Source of the DNA: Alphaproteobacteria bacterium
GTDB taxonomy: Bacteria > Pseudomonadota > Alphaproteobacteria > Micropepsales > Micropepsaceae
Length of the DNA: 64,000 bases
Direction of reading: 5' to 3'
Assembly: GCA_947474645.1 (NCBI GenBank)
Contig: CANJJD010000013.1
Location: 1-64,000 of the forward strand
In this document: positions 42,000 to 49,033 of the stretch, piece by piece
How positions within the stretch are numbered: the stretch's first letter is position 1
Layout: the number at the start of each line of letters is the position of its first letter
The notes under the pieces: generated by a model
The model's input: the letters and a program-made list of their open reading frames with translations, nothing else
Told to the model about the DNA's origin: nothing
Databases searched by the model: none
Made by a program: the position numbers and the translations under genes

Positions 42000-43553
42000 A
42001 TGAACGGTGCGGAAAGCCTAGTCCATACCCTGGCCGATAGCGGCGTCGAGATTTGCTTCGGCAATCCCGGCACCTCGGAAATGCATTTCGTGGCGGCGCT
42101 GGACCGCGAGCCCAGGATGCGCGGCGTCTTGTGCCTGTTCGAAGGCGTGGTGGCGGGCGCCGCCGACGGTTATGCCCGCATGACCGGAAAGCCGGCGGCG
42201 ACCTTGCTGCATCTGGGGCCGGGCTTCGCCAATGCGATTTCCTTTTTGCACAATGCACGCAAGGCAGGCCAGCCGGTGGTCAATATCGTGGGCGATCACG
42301 CCACGGCCCACGCGAAGTATATCCAGGCGCCGCTGACCTCCGACATCATGGCGATTTGCGGCGGGGTGTCGGACTGGCTGCATCAAACACGCACGGCGGG
42401 CGAAGTGGCAGGTGACGGCGCGCGCTGCGTGCAGGCGGCACGGGCTGCACCGGGACAGATCGCGACCTTGGTGTTGCCCGCCGACTGCGCCTGGTCGGAC
42501 GCCTCCGGCCCCGCCAAGCCGCTGCCGGTGGCGCCGCCAAAGATGGTGGACAGCGCGGTGATCGATCGGATCGCCGCCGCCCTGAAGAATGGCAAGAAGA
42601 CCGCGCTGCTGATGCGCGGCCGCTGCCTGGAACGCGCCGGCGTGGAAGCGGCGGGCCGTATCGCGCATCTGACGGGTGCGCGGCTGCTGCATGATTACTT
42701 CACCCCGCGCATGACGCGCGGCGAGGGCCTGGCCGAAGTGGAGCGCGTGCCCTATTTCGCCGAGGATATTGTGGAAGCGCTGAAGGGGCTGGAGCAGATC
42801 GTGCTGGTGGGCGCCCCCGCGCCGGTCACCTTCTTCGCCTATCCGGACAAGCCGAGCTGGGTCACGCCCGAGGGCTGCGATCTTCTCACCCTGGCCGAAG
42901 GCCAGGACGATGCCGTGGGCGCGCTGGTTGCGCTGGCCGATTCTCTGGGTGCGCGCGCGCCGGGGCCCGTGATGCGCCGCGTGGTGCCCGACATGCCGGG
43001 CCATGCGGCGCTGAACCCGTTCAGCATGGGCGCCATTATCGCACGGCTGATGCCCGACAATGCCATCCTGTCGGACGATTCCCTCACCGCCGGTATGGGC
43101 CTGCAAGCCTCGCTGAAACACGGCCCGCTGCATGACTGGATGGTGCTGACAGGCGGCGCCATCGGCGATGCCCCGCCCATGGCGGTGGGCGCAGGCCTGG
43201 CCTGCCCGGACCGCAAGGTGATCGCGGTGACCGGCGACGGCGCGGCGATGTATTCGCTGCAGGCGCTGTGGACCATGGCGCGCGAGCGGCTGGACGTAAC
43301 CGTCATCGTCTGCGCCAACCGCACCTATAACATTCTCAACATCGAACTGGGGCGGGTGGGCGCCCTCAATCCGGGGCCCAAGACGCTTGCCATGCTGGAC
43401 CTGCACGACCCGGTGCTGGATTTCGTCAAGATGGCTGAAGGCATGGGAGTGGAAGCGTCCCGCGCCGAAACCACCACCGAATTCGCCGCCCAATTCGCCG
43501 ACGCCATGCAGACCAAAGGCCCGCGATTGATCGAAGCAGTGTTCAATGCCTGA
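42000..43553 (+). CDS. Thiamine-diphosphate enzyme, acetolactate synthase / benzoylformate decarboxylase-like
   Basis: 517 residues with the three-domain POX fold: activating Glu48 (LFEGVVAG), GNPGTSEMHF near the N-terminus, and TPP-magnesium motif GDGA (412-415) to Asn440/Asn444 (CANRTYN). GNPGTSE resembles benzoylformate decarboxylase. No ribosome site is visible before the ATG, and a terminator lies 12 bases upstream, so expression may depend on read-through or a leaderless start. Likely works with the aldolase upstream. Confidence 0.85.
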   Translation: MNGAESLVHTLADSGVEICFGNPGTSEMHFVAALDREPRMRGVLCLFEGVVAGAADGYARMTGKPAATLLHLGPGFANAISFLHNARKAGQPVVNIVGDHATAHAKYIQAPLTSDIMAICGGVSDWLHQTRTAGEVAGDGARCVQAARAAPGQIATLVLPADCAWSDASGPAKPLPVAPPKMVDSAVIDRIAAALKNGKKTALLMRGRCLERAGVEAAGRIAHLTGARLLHDYFTPRMTRGEGLAEVERVPYFAEDIVEALKGLEQIVLVGAPAPVTFFAYPDKPSWVTPEGCDLLTLAEGQDDAVGALVALADSLGARAPGPVMRRVVPDMPGHAALNPFSMGAIIARLMPDNAILSDDSLTAGMGLQASLKHGPLHDWMVLTGGAIGDAPPMAVGAGLACPDRKVIAVTGDGAAMYSLQALWTMARERLDVTVIVCANRTYNILNIELGRVGALNPGPKTLAMLDLHDPVLDFVKMAEGMGVEASRAETTTEFAAQFADAMQTKGPRLIEAVFNA

Positions 43554-45564
43554 ACGTTCGATGCTCAGGCCGGCATATTATGATGCTCAGATAAGCGAAT
43601 TTCTTCGGTCGGATCCCGATGCCATTTATGGCCAGCTTGGAAAGCATCATAGCCATAGCCTGGAACTGACAGAAAAAGTGGCGTGGCTAGAACAAATCCA
43701 AATTCTTCGCCAAGGGCTCCATAGCATCCCAGAAGGCTGGCTTGCCTTCGAATTTTCCATTCCGCGAATGGGAAAGAGGGCCGATGCTATCGTGCTTTTT
43801 GGCGGCATAGTTTTTGTAATTGAGTTTAAGATCGGAGCTGAGCGCTTCACGTCTGCTGCTATTGAGCAAGTTACAGACTATGCGCTTGATCTGAAGAACT
43901 TCCATTCCGCTAGTCATGATCGCATCATCGTGCCCGTTGTGGTGTCCACCGAGGCGAAACCAAAGCCTGTCCAATTGCCACTCTGGGAAGACGAAGTTTC
44001 GCCGCCTATCCTTTCCGTGGGCGACAGGCTTGGCGAATTGATATCGTCTGTAGTGCAAAGCCATCCTGAGCAACCCGTGCTCGATCCTCAACTATGGATG
44101 ACTAGTGTCTATAAGCCAACGCCAACTATCATTGAGGCCGCGCAAGCCCTCTATAAAACTCATCAAGTAGAAGAAATAATTAGCTCCGCCTCTGGAAGGA
44201 AAAACCTCGGAATCACAACAGACCGATTGAATGAGATTATAGAAACGGCCAAGAGCAAAGGTGAGAAAGTAATTTGTTTTATTACGGGCGTACCAGGCGC
44301 CGGCAAAACCTTAGCTGGTTTGAACTTGGTTACTCAGCGCAGGCAAGCGCATACAGGTGAAAACGCAGTATTCTTATCTGGTAACGGACCCTTGGTAGAT
44401 GTCCTGAGAGAGGCGCTTGCTAAGGACGAAAGCCAAAGGCGAGGCAAGAACGGTGCGCGAACTAAGGTCGGTGATGCGCGCCGTAAGGTGAAATCCTTCA
44501 TCCAGAACATTCATCACTTTCGAGATCATTATCGAGAGTCTTTAACCGCTCCGCATGAGATGACGGTTGTTTTTGATGAGGCGCAACGTGCCTGGGATCG
44601 CGACAAAATTGTTAAATTCATGCGTGATCGGAAGGGCGATAAAGACTTCAATGTTTCAGAGCCGGAATTTTTGATTGGTGTTATGAACCGCCATCCTGGT
44701 TGGTGCGCCATCGTTTGTCTCGTGGGCGGCGGGCAGGAAATCTATGCGGGTGAAGCAGGGTTGTCGGAATGGTTCCTCGCTTTATCGCAACGCTACCCCA
44801 AATGGAAGGTTTTCACATCCGATCAACTGCTACAGCCAGACTATCACTGGGGCAAAGACCTTCGTGGGATGATTTCATCTCTGGATCACCAGGTAGATGG
44901 CGACCTACACCTGGCTGTTGCTATTCGCTCATTCCGCGCGGAGAAGCTGTCACAGTTTGTCAATGAGCTAGTCGCGGGAGATCCAGAGTCTGCAAGAACT
45001 ACTTATCAAGCGATTAGAAAAACTTACCCTATTGCGCTGACGCGTAGTCTAGAAGTCGCCCGTGTGTGGCTTCGCACCAAAGCGCGAGGCTCGGAACGAT
45101 ATGGGCTTGTGGCCTCTGCCGGAGCGATGCGCTTGAAACCTGAAGGGATTTTTGTGAAGGCGCCGTTTGATGCGCCCACCTGGTTTCTCAATTCGCGGGA
45201 TGACGTACGATCTTCATTTTATTTAGAGGACGCGGCCACGGAATTTGCCGTACAGGGTCTAGAACTAGATTGGATCGGCGTATGCTGGGATGTCGATTTC
45301 TCCCGCCAAAATGATAGCTGGGTTTATCGTGCTTTTAAGGGAACGCGCTGGCAGAACGTGAAAGCTGAGCGAGATAGGAAATATCTAGCGAATGCTTATC
45401 GTGTGCTGCTTACCCGCGCTCGGCAAGGCATGGTGATTTATATACCTCCTGGTGATCCGCTCGACCCGACCCGATCCCCTATTCTTTATGATGGAATTGC
45501 GGATTATCTCGAGCGCTGCGGTATCGGGCATTTTCAGGGCCAAGATCAAAATAGCGCAGGCTGA
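43546..45564 (+). CDS. PD-(D/E)XK nuclease-SF1 helicase fusion (DUF2075 / COG3410)
   Basis: 672 residues. Residues about 60-115 look like a PD-(D/E)XK nuclease: Asp80, then E93-F-K95 (VIEFKI) and Gln108 in the next helix. Then a DUF2075 helicase: Walker A GVPGAGKT (248-255), Walker B VVFDEAQR (341-348), GGGQEIY (394-400), FAVQGLELD (567-575) and motif VI YRVLLTRAR (618-626). All motors look intact. The region is clearly AT-richer (bases 44161-44220 hold 25 G+C of 60) with ATA/TTA/AGA codons rare elsewhere here: a likely transferred gene, perhaps phage defence. Alternative ATG at 43561. Confidence 0.85.
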   Translation: MPERSMLRPAYYDAQISEFLRSDPDAIYGQLGKHHSHSLELTEKVAWLEQIQILRQGLHSIPEGWLAFEFSIPRMGKRADAIVLFGGIVFVIEFKIGAERFTSAAIEQVTDYALDLKNFHSASHDRIIVPVVVSTEAKPKPVQLPLWEDEVSPPILSVGDRLGELISSVVQSHPEQPVLDPQLWMTSVYKPTPTIIEAAQALYKTHQVEEIISSASGRKNLGITTDRLNEIIETAKSKGEKVICFITGVPGAGKTLAGLNLVTQRRQAHTGENAVFLSGNGPLVDVLREALAKDESQRRGKNGARTKVGDARRKVKSFIQNIHHFRDHYRESLTAPHEMTVVFDEAQRAWDRDKIVKFMRDRKGDKDFNVSEPEFLIGVMNRHPGWCAIVCLVGGGQEIYAGEAGLSEWFLALSQRYPKWKVFTSDQLLQPDYHWGKDLRGMISSLDHQVDGDLHLAVAIRSFRAEKLSQFVNELVAGDPESARTTYQAIRKTYPIALTRSLEVARVWLRTKARGSERYGLVASAGAMRLKPEGIFVKAPFDAPTWFLNSRDDVRSSFYLEDAATEFAVQGLELDWIGVCWDVDFSRQNDSWVYRAFKGTRWQNVKAERDRKYLANAYRVLLTRARQGMVIYIPPGDPLDPTRSPILYDGIADYLERCGIGHFQGQDQNSAG

Positions 45565-45579
45565 TGCTTGTGCGGTGAA

Positions 45580-45668
45580 TGGTGGCCCCGGTCTGAGTCG
45601 AACAGACACGTCCCTTTCGGAACAACGGATTTTAAGTCCGGTGCGTCTACCAGTTCCGCCACGGGGCC
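45580..45668 (-). tRNA. tRNA-Leu (anticodon UAA)
   Basis: On the minus strand a 7-bp acceptor stem GGCCCCG/CGGGGCC, anticodon loop CTTAAAA, a long variable arm (class II tRNA) and T-loop GTTCGACTC. CCA is encoded. Reads UUA codons. Its 3' end points at the DUF2075 gene 15 bases away, the typical edge for integrated DNA. Confidence 0.95.
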
Positions 45669-45753
45669 AAGATGTGAAGGTCTATCGTAATCGCGCGGAG
45701 AGGCGGATCAGCTCGGCGATGCGCGGGCCTTGGGGTCCTTTAGGCATGGGCTT

Positions 45754-45921
45754 TCACATCTTCACGCAAATTTGGCCAGCCGGAGCTTGGCACGGTGGGT
45801 CGGGGTGCAGCATGTATTTTACGCGGGCATTGAGGGTCTGGTCCGACATCAGCCAGACGCAAAAGAGGGTGACGCCCGTTGCCAGGACCAGTCCCACCAA
45901 TTTGGGCCAGTTTTCTCCCAT
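45754..45921 (-). CDS. Possible small membrane protein, 55 residues
   Basis: MGENWPKLVGLVLATGVTLF begins one membrane segment to about residue 25; the tail is short and has two Cys (PPCQAPAGQICVKM). No recognised family and only a weak ribosome site. It is the only plausible gene in the 474-base stretch between tRNA-Leu and rpsD; the rest of that stretch (45669-45753 and 45922-46066) shows me nothing else. Confidence 0.4.
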   Translation of the reverse strand: MGENWPKLVGLVLATGVTLFCVWLMSDQTLNARVKYMLHPDPPCQAPAGQICVKM

Positions 45922-46066
45922 GCCCAGACCCTAGCCCCGGCCCCAAAACCCCTCAACCCCGGCTTTTCGGCAAACTGTACCGGTGCCCAACGCGCGGGCG
46001 ATGTTTGTCCAAGCCATTGATAATACTAGGCAACAAATCGCATACTAAACCTGTGGTTGCAGGTGT

Positions 46067-46094
46067 TTGACATGCCAAAGTCGCTGCCTATAGT
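46067..46094 (+). promoter_or_regulatory. Housekeeping promoter of rpsD
   Basis: TTGACA (46067-46072), 16 bases, TATAGT (46089-46094). Near-perfect sigma-70 form, consistent with a highly expressed ribosomal gene. Confidence 0.75.
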
Positions 46095-46142
46095 GCGCCG
46101 CTTTCCGGCACCCCGCCGGGTCAAATCACTGAAGCAGGACCG

Positions 46143-46757
46143 ATGAGCAAGCGCCAAAATTCCAAGTACAAGCTCGACCGCCGCATGGGCGAGAACATCT
46201 GGGGCCGTCCCAAGAGCCCGGTCAACAAGCGCTCCTATGGTCCGGGCCAGCACGGCCAGCGCCGCGCCAAGAAGCTGTCCGACTACGGCACCCAGCTTCA
46301 GGCCAAGCAGAAGCTCAAGGGCTATTACGGCAACATCACCGAGCGCCAGTTCCGCAAATATTACACCGATGCGGCGCGCCGCCCCGGCGACACCGGCGAG
46401 AACATGATCGGCCTTTTGGAAACCCGCCTGGACACGGTTGTCTATCGCGCCAAGTTCGTGCCGACCCCGTTCGCCGCCCGCCAGTTGGTCAGCCACGGTC
46501 ACGTGAAGGTCAATGGCCGCCGCGTCACCATCGCCTCCTATCATGTGACCGAGAAGGACGCGATCGAGCTGTCGCCCAAGGCGCGCGAAATGGCGCTGGT
46601 TCTGGATGCCGGCAAGAGCGCCGAACGCGACACCCCGGATTTCCTGGAAGTGGTGGAATCCAAGTCGGTGAAGCTGCTGCGCACCCCCAAGCTGGCGGAC
46701 GTGCCCTACGCCGTGCAGATGGAGCCGCATCTGATCGTTGAATTTTACTCGCGCTAA
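46143..46757 (+). CDS. rpsD: 30S ribosomal protein S4
   Basis: 204 residues, primary 16S rRNA-binding protein that nucleates 30S assembly. N-terminal [20 protein letters not shown] and S4 RNA-binding domain [20 protein letters not shown], ending LIVEFYSR. Normal length. Monocistronic with its own promoter and terminator, not in an alpha operon, which is common in alphaproteobacteria. Confidence 0.97.
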   Translation: MSKRQNSKYKLDRRMGENIWGRPKSPVNKRSYGPGQHGQRRAKKLSDYGTQLQAKQKLKGYYGNITERQFRKYYTDAARRPGDTGENMIGLLETRLDTVVYRAKFVPTPFAARQLVSHGHVKVNGRRVTIASYHVTEKDAIELSPKAREMALVLDAGKSAERDTPDFLEVVESKSVKLLRTPKLADVPYAVQMEPHLIVEFYSR

Positions 46758-46798
46758 AGCGCGAGGGGGAATTCTACTCGCGCCAGTTTCCGCGCGAG
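46740..46798. repeat. Duplicated, hairpin-forming rpsD tail
   Basis: GAATTTTACTCGCGC (46740-46754, end of rpsD) recurs with one change at 46769-46783. Each copy forms a hairpin: CTCGCGCT/AGCGCGAG (46748-46765, including the stop codon) and CTCGCGC/GCGCGAG (46777-46798). Confidence 0.6.
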
Positions 46799-46805
46799 CC
46801 CAAAC

Positions 46806-46836
46806 AAAAAGCCCGCCAGAAATGGCGGGCTTTTTT
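46806..46836. terminator. Bidirectional intrinsic terminator between rpsD and grxD
   Basis: AAAAA, GCCCGCCA (46811-46818), loop GAAA, TGGCGGGC (46823-46830), TTTTTT. Serves both convergent genes. Confidence 0.9.
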
Positions 46837-46856
46837 ATTGGCGAATGGTCGAGGCG

Positions 46857-47192
46857 TCAGGAGGCCTGGGCCAGCGTCACGCCATGCTGTTCCAGGAACG
46901 GCACCAGCTCTTCCTGCTCGAACATTTCCTTGACGATGTCGCTGCCGCCGACAAACTCGCCCTTCACGTAAAGCTGGGGGATGGTCGGCCAGTTGGAATA
47001 GGCCTTGATGCCTTCGCGGATTTCCTGGTCCTCCAGCACGTTGATGGCTTTGAACTTGGCCCCGACATGGGACAGGATCTGCACCGTCACGGCCGAGAAA
47101 CCGCACTGCGGAAAGCCGGGGGTGCCCTTCATGAACAGCAGCACATCGTTGCTCTTCACTTCTTCGGCAATGCGGGCCTGGACATCGGACAT
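46857..47192 (-). CDS. grxD: Monothiol glutaredoxin GrxD
   Basis: 111 residues with CGFS active site (Cys30; GTPGFPQCGFSAVTVQIL). Binds glutathione-ligated 2Fe-2S clusters and trafficks them, in partnership with BolA proteins; a BolA-like gene lies 1.5 kb away on the same strand. TFP-like IPQLYVKGEFVGGSDIVKEM is the glutathione-binding segment. Confidence 0.95.
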   Translation of the reverse strand: MSDVQARIAEEVKSNDVLLFMKGTPGFPQCGFSAVTVQILSHVGAKFKAINVLEDQEIREGIKAYSNWPTIPQLYVKGEFVGGSDIVKEMFEQEELVPFLEQHGVTLAQAS

Positions 47193-47288
47193 CGGGAAAC
47201 TCTCGCTGGAAACTCCGCCATGATCTAAGCATGGGGGCGATAAGGGTCAAGGCGGCCCGAAAACGGCCAGTATTAGCGAAGATTTTCC

Positions 47289-48227
47289 ATGAATCCTGCC
47301 TTGCCGTCCTTGCTGAGCGATGCCCTGGCCCGGTTGCTGGACGGGGTGCCGCGCAGGGAACTGGCCACCGCCGCCGCCAGCATGTCGGCCGGTTACCGGG
47401 CGGGCGCCACCTCCAAGGCCATCGTCACGCCGGCCGATGCCCTGGCCTATGCCGTGGCGCGCATGCCCGCCACCTATGCCGCCTGCGCCGCGGTGTTTGC
47501 GCGCCTGGCCGAGGTGATGCCGGATTTCGCCCCCGCCAGCCTGCTGGATGTGGGCGCCGGAACGGGCGCCGCCAGTTGGGCGGCGCAGACGCAATGGCCC
47601 GGTGTCAGGGCGATTTTGCTGGATCACAATCCGGCGCTGCGCAACTTGGCGCGCAAGCTGGCGGAAGCCGGATTGGATGCGGAAATTCTCTCCGGCGATC
47701 TCGGCGCCGACAAGCCGCAAGCCGATCTGGTGGTGGCCAGTTATGTGCTGGCGGAATTTCCGCAAGCCTCGGCGGCGGCAACGGCGCGGCATCTGTGGGC
47801 ATCCGGCGCCTCGGTGCTGGTGCTGATCGAGCCGGGCACGCCGGACGGCTTTGCCCGTATCCGCGCTGCCCGCGCCGCGTTGATCGAAGACGGCGCCCAT
47901 GTCGCGGCGCCCTGCACCCATGATAACGTGTGTCCGATGACCGGTGATGACTGGTGCCATTTCAGTCAAAGACTGCCGCGGTCGCGCGATCACATGCTGC
48001 TCAAGGGCGCGAGCGTGCCGTTCGAGGATGAACGCTATTCCTATGTCGCGGTGACGGGGCAGAAGGTGGCACAGGGCGCGCGCATTCTGGCGCCAGTGCT
48101 GGAGACCAAGCCCGGCCTGACTTTCAAGCTGTGCGATGAAACAGGATTGCGTGCGGCGTTCGTGGCGGCGCGCGACAAGGACGAAACCCGCCGGTTACGC
48201 AAATCAGGCTGGGGCGACTTGTTCTAG
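47289..48227 (+). CDS. Rsm22-family methyltransferase-like protein
   Basis: 312 residues related to mitochondrial Rsm22/METTL17. SAM loop LLDVGAGTGAASWAA, then the Cys-rich segment PCTHDNVCPMTGDDWCHFSQ that in METTL17 holds a 4Fe-4S cluster, and RYSYVAVTG. Likely acts on the small ribosomal subunit. The stop shares CTAG with the convergent gene. Confidence 0.85.
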   Translation: MNPALPSLLSDALARLLDGVPRRELATAAASMSAGYRAGATSKAIVTPADALAYAVARMPATYAACAAVFARLAEVMPDFAPASLLDVGAGTGAASWAAQTQWPGVRAILLDHNPALRNLARKLAEAGLDAEILSGDLGADKPQADLVVASYVLAEFPQASAAATARHLWASGASVLVLIEPGTPDGFARIRAARAALIEDGAHVAAPCTHDNVCPMTGDDWCHFSQRLPRSRDHMLLKGASVPFEDERYSYVAVTGQKVAQGARILAPVLETKPGLTFKLCDETGLRAAFVAARDKDETRRLRKSGWGDLF

Positions 48228-48607
48228 TGCGCGTCCTGGGGCGTGGCGGACAATTTGGGGGCATAGGGATTGCCCGCGCCATAAGGATTGCGGACACGAT
48301 CCGGCGCATAGGGGTTGTCATAACGGCCATAAGGACTGTTGATCGAATCCGGATCATAGGGATTGATCGGCAACTGGCGCCGGTCCGCGCCCGGGCTGCC
48401 GTATAGCTTCAGCTTCGGCGCGGCATAGGGATTGGTGAGCGAATTGGGACTGCCGTAACGGCCCTCTGTCACGCTGCCCGGCGCATAAGGATTGGCCGGG
48501 GAATGCGGCGCATAGGGGTTGGCGGAACGATTGCCCAGATACTGGGCGCTGGCGGGCGCGGCCAGGATCATCATGAGCGCTGCAAGGACCGCAGATGTCT
48601 TGAACAT
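48224..48607 (-). CDS. Secreted NPYAP-repeat protein
   Basis: 127 residues: signal peptide (cleavage near ASAQ, about residue 22) and a mature chain of spaced NPY units (seven NPY, such as NPYAPHSPANPYAPGSV, plus one SPYG). No fold or catalytic motif is visible; likely disordered or surface-associated. Proteins of this type with DPDSINxPYGRY segments are common but uncharacterised in alphaproteobacteria. Confidence 0.7.
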   Translation of the reverse strand: MFKTSAVLAALMMILAAPASAQYLGNRSANPYAPHSPANPYAPGSVTEGRYGSPNSLTNPYAAPKLKLYGSPGADRRQLPINPYDPDSINSPYGRYDNPYAPDRVRNPYGAGNPYAPKLSATPQDAH

Positions 48608-48662
48608 GATGCCTCCCGCAAATCGGCGCTATCCTAGCACCGTCCCGGCCGACGCGCGACGC

Positions 48663-48896
48663 TCAATCCTTGGCGATGGTCGTCAACTGCAGGGCATGCA
48701 GCACCCCGCCCATATTGCCCTTCAGCGCGGCATAGACCATCTGGTGCTGGGCGACCCTGGATTTGCCCTTGAAGGCGGACGATTTGACCACCGCGGCCCA
48801 GTGATTGTCGTCACCGGCCAGGTCCTTCATCTCGATGTCCGCGTCGGGAAACGCGTCCTTGATGAACGCCTCGATTTCCGTGCCCTTCATGCCCAT
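48663..48896 (-). CDS. BolA family protein
   Basis: 77 residues with the BolA fold: IEAFIKDAFPDADIEMKDLA, NHWAAVVKSSAFKGKSRVAQ and the conserved HQMVYAAL, HALQLTT end. Works with monothiol glutaredoxin in Fe-S handling; grxD lies nearby. GAAGG precedes the ATG used; an upstream start at 48923 is possible. 137 bases downstream of purL. Confidence 0.85.
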   Translation of the reverse strand: MGMKGTEIEAFIKDAFPDADIEMKDLAGDDNHWAAVVKSSAFKGKSRVAQHQMVYAALKGNMGGVLHALQLTTIAKD

Positions 48897-48933
48897 GACA
48901 ATACCTTCGTTGCTTGCGGCCATGCTTCGATAG

Positions 48934-49009
48934 GTCGGTAGCGACAGCGTACCGACGCATGAGGATTGAGTGTAAGTCCTCACCGTCGTTAGCGCCAGCG
49001 TAGTGCGAC
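48934..49009. repeat. Two TAGCGNCAGCGTA hairpins between bolA and purL
   Basis: GTCGGTA-GCGACAGCG-TACCGAC (48934-48956) and an imperfect GTCGTTA-GCGCCAGCG-TAGTGCGAC (48985-49009). Flanked by the CATGCTTCGA...GTCGAAGGGCGAG sequence shared with 1661-1713. Confidence 0.65.
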
Positions 49010-49033
49010 GCTTGTCGAAGGGCGAGAAAGAAT

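Noticed and set aside
43530-45680. Attachment-site duplication of the tRNA-Leu 3' end around the DUF2075 gene
   Set aside because: I compared the tRNA end with the sequence near 43520-43570 and found no direct repeat and no integrase.
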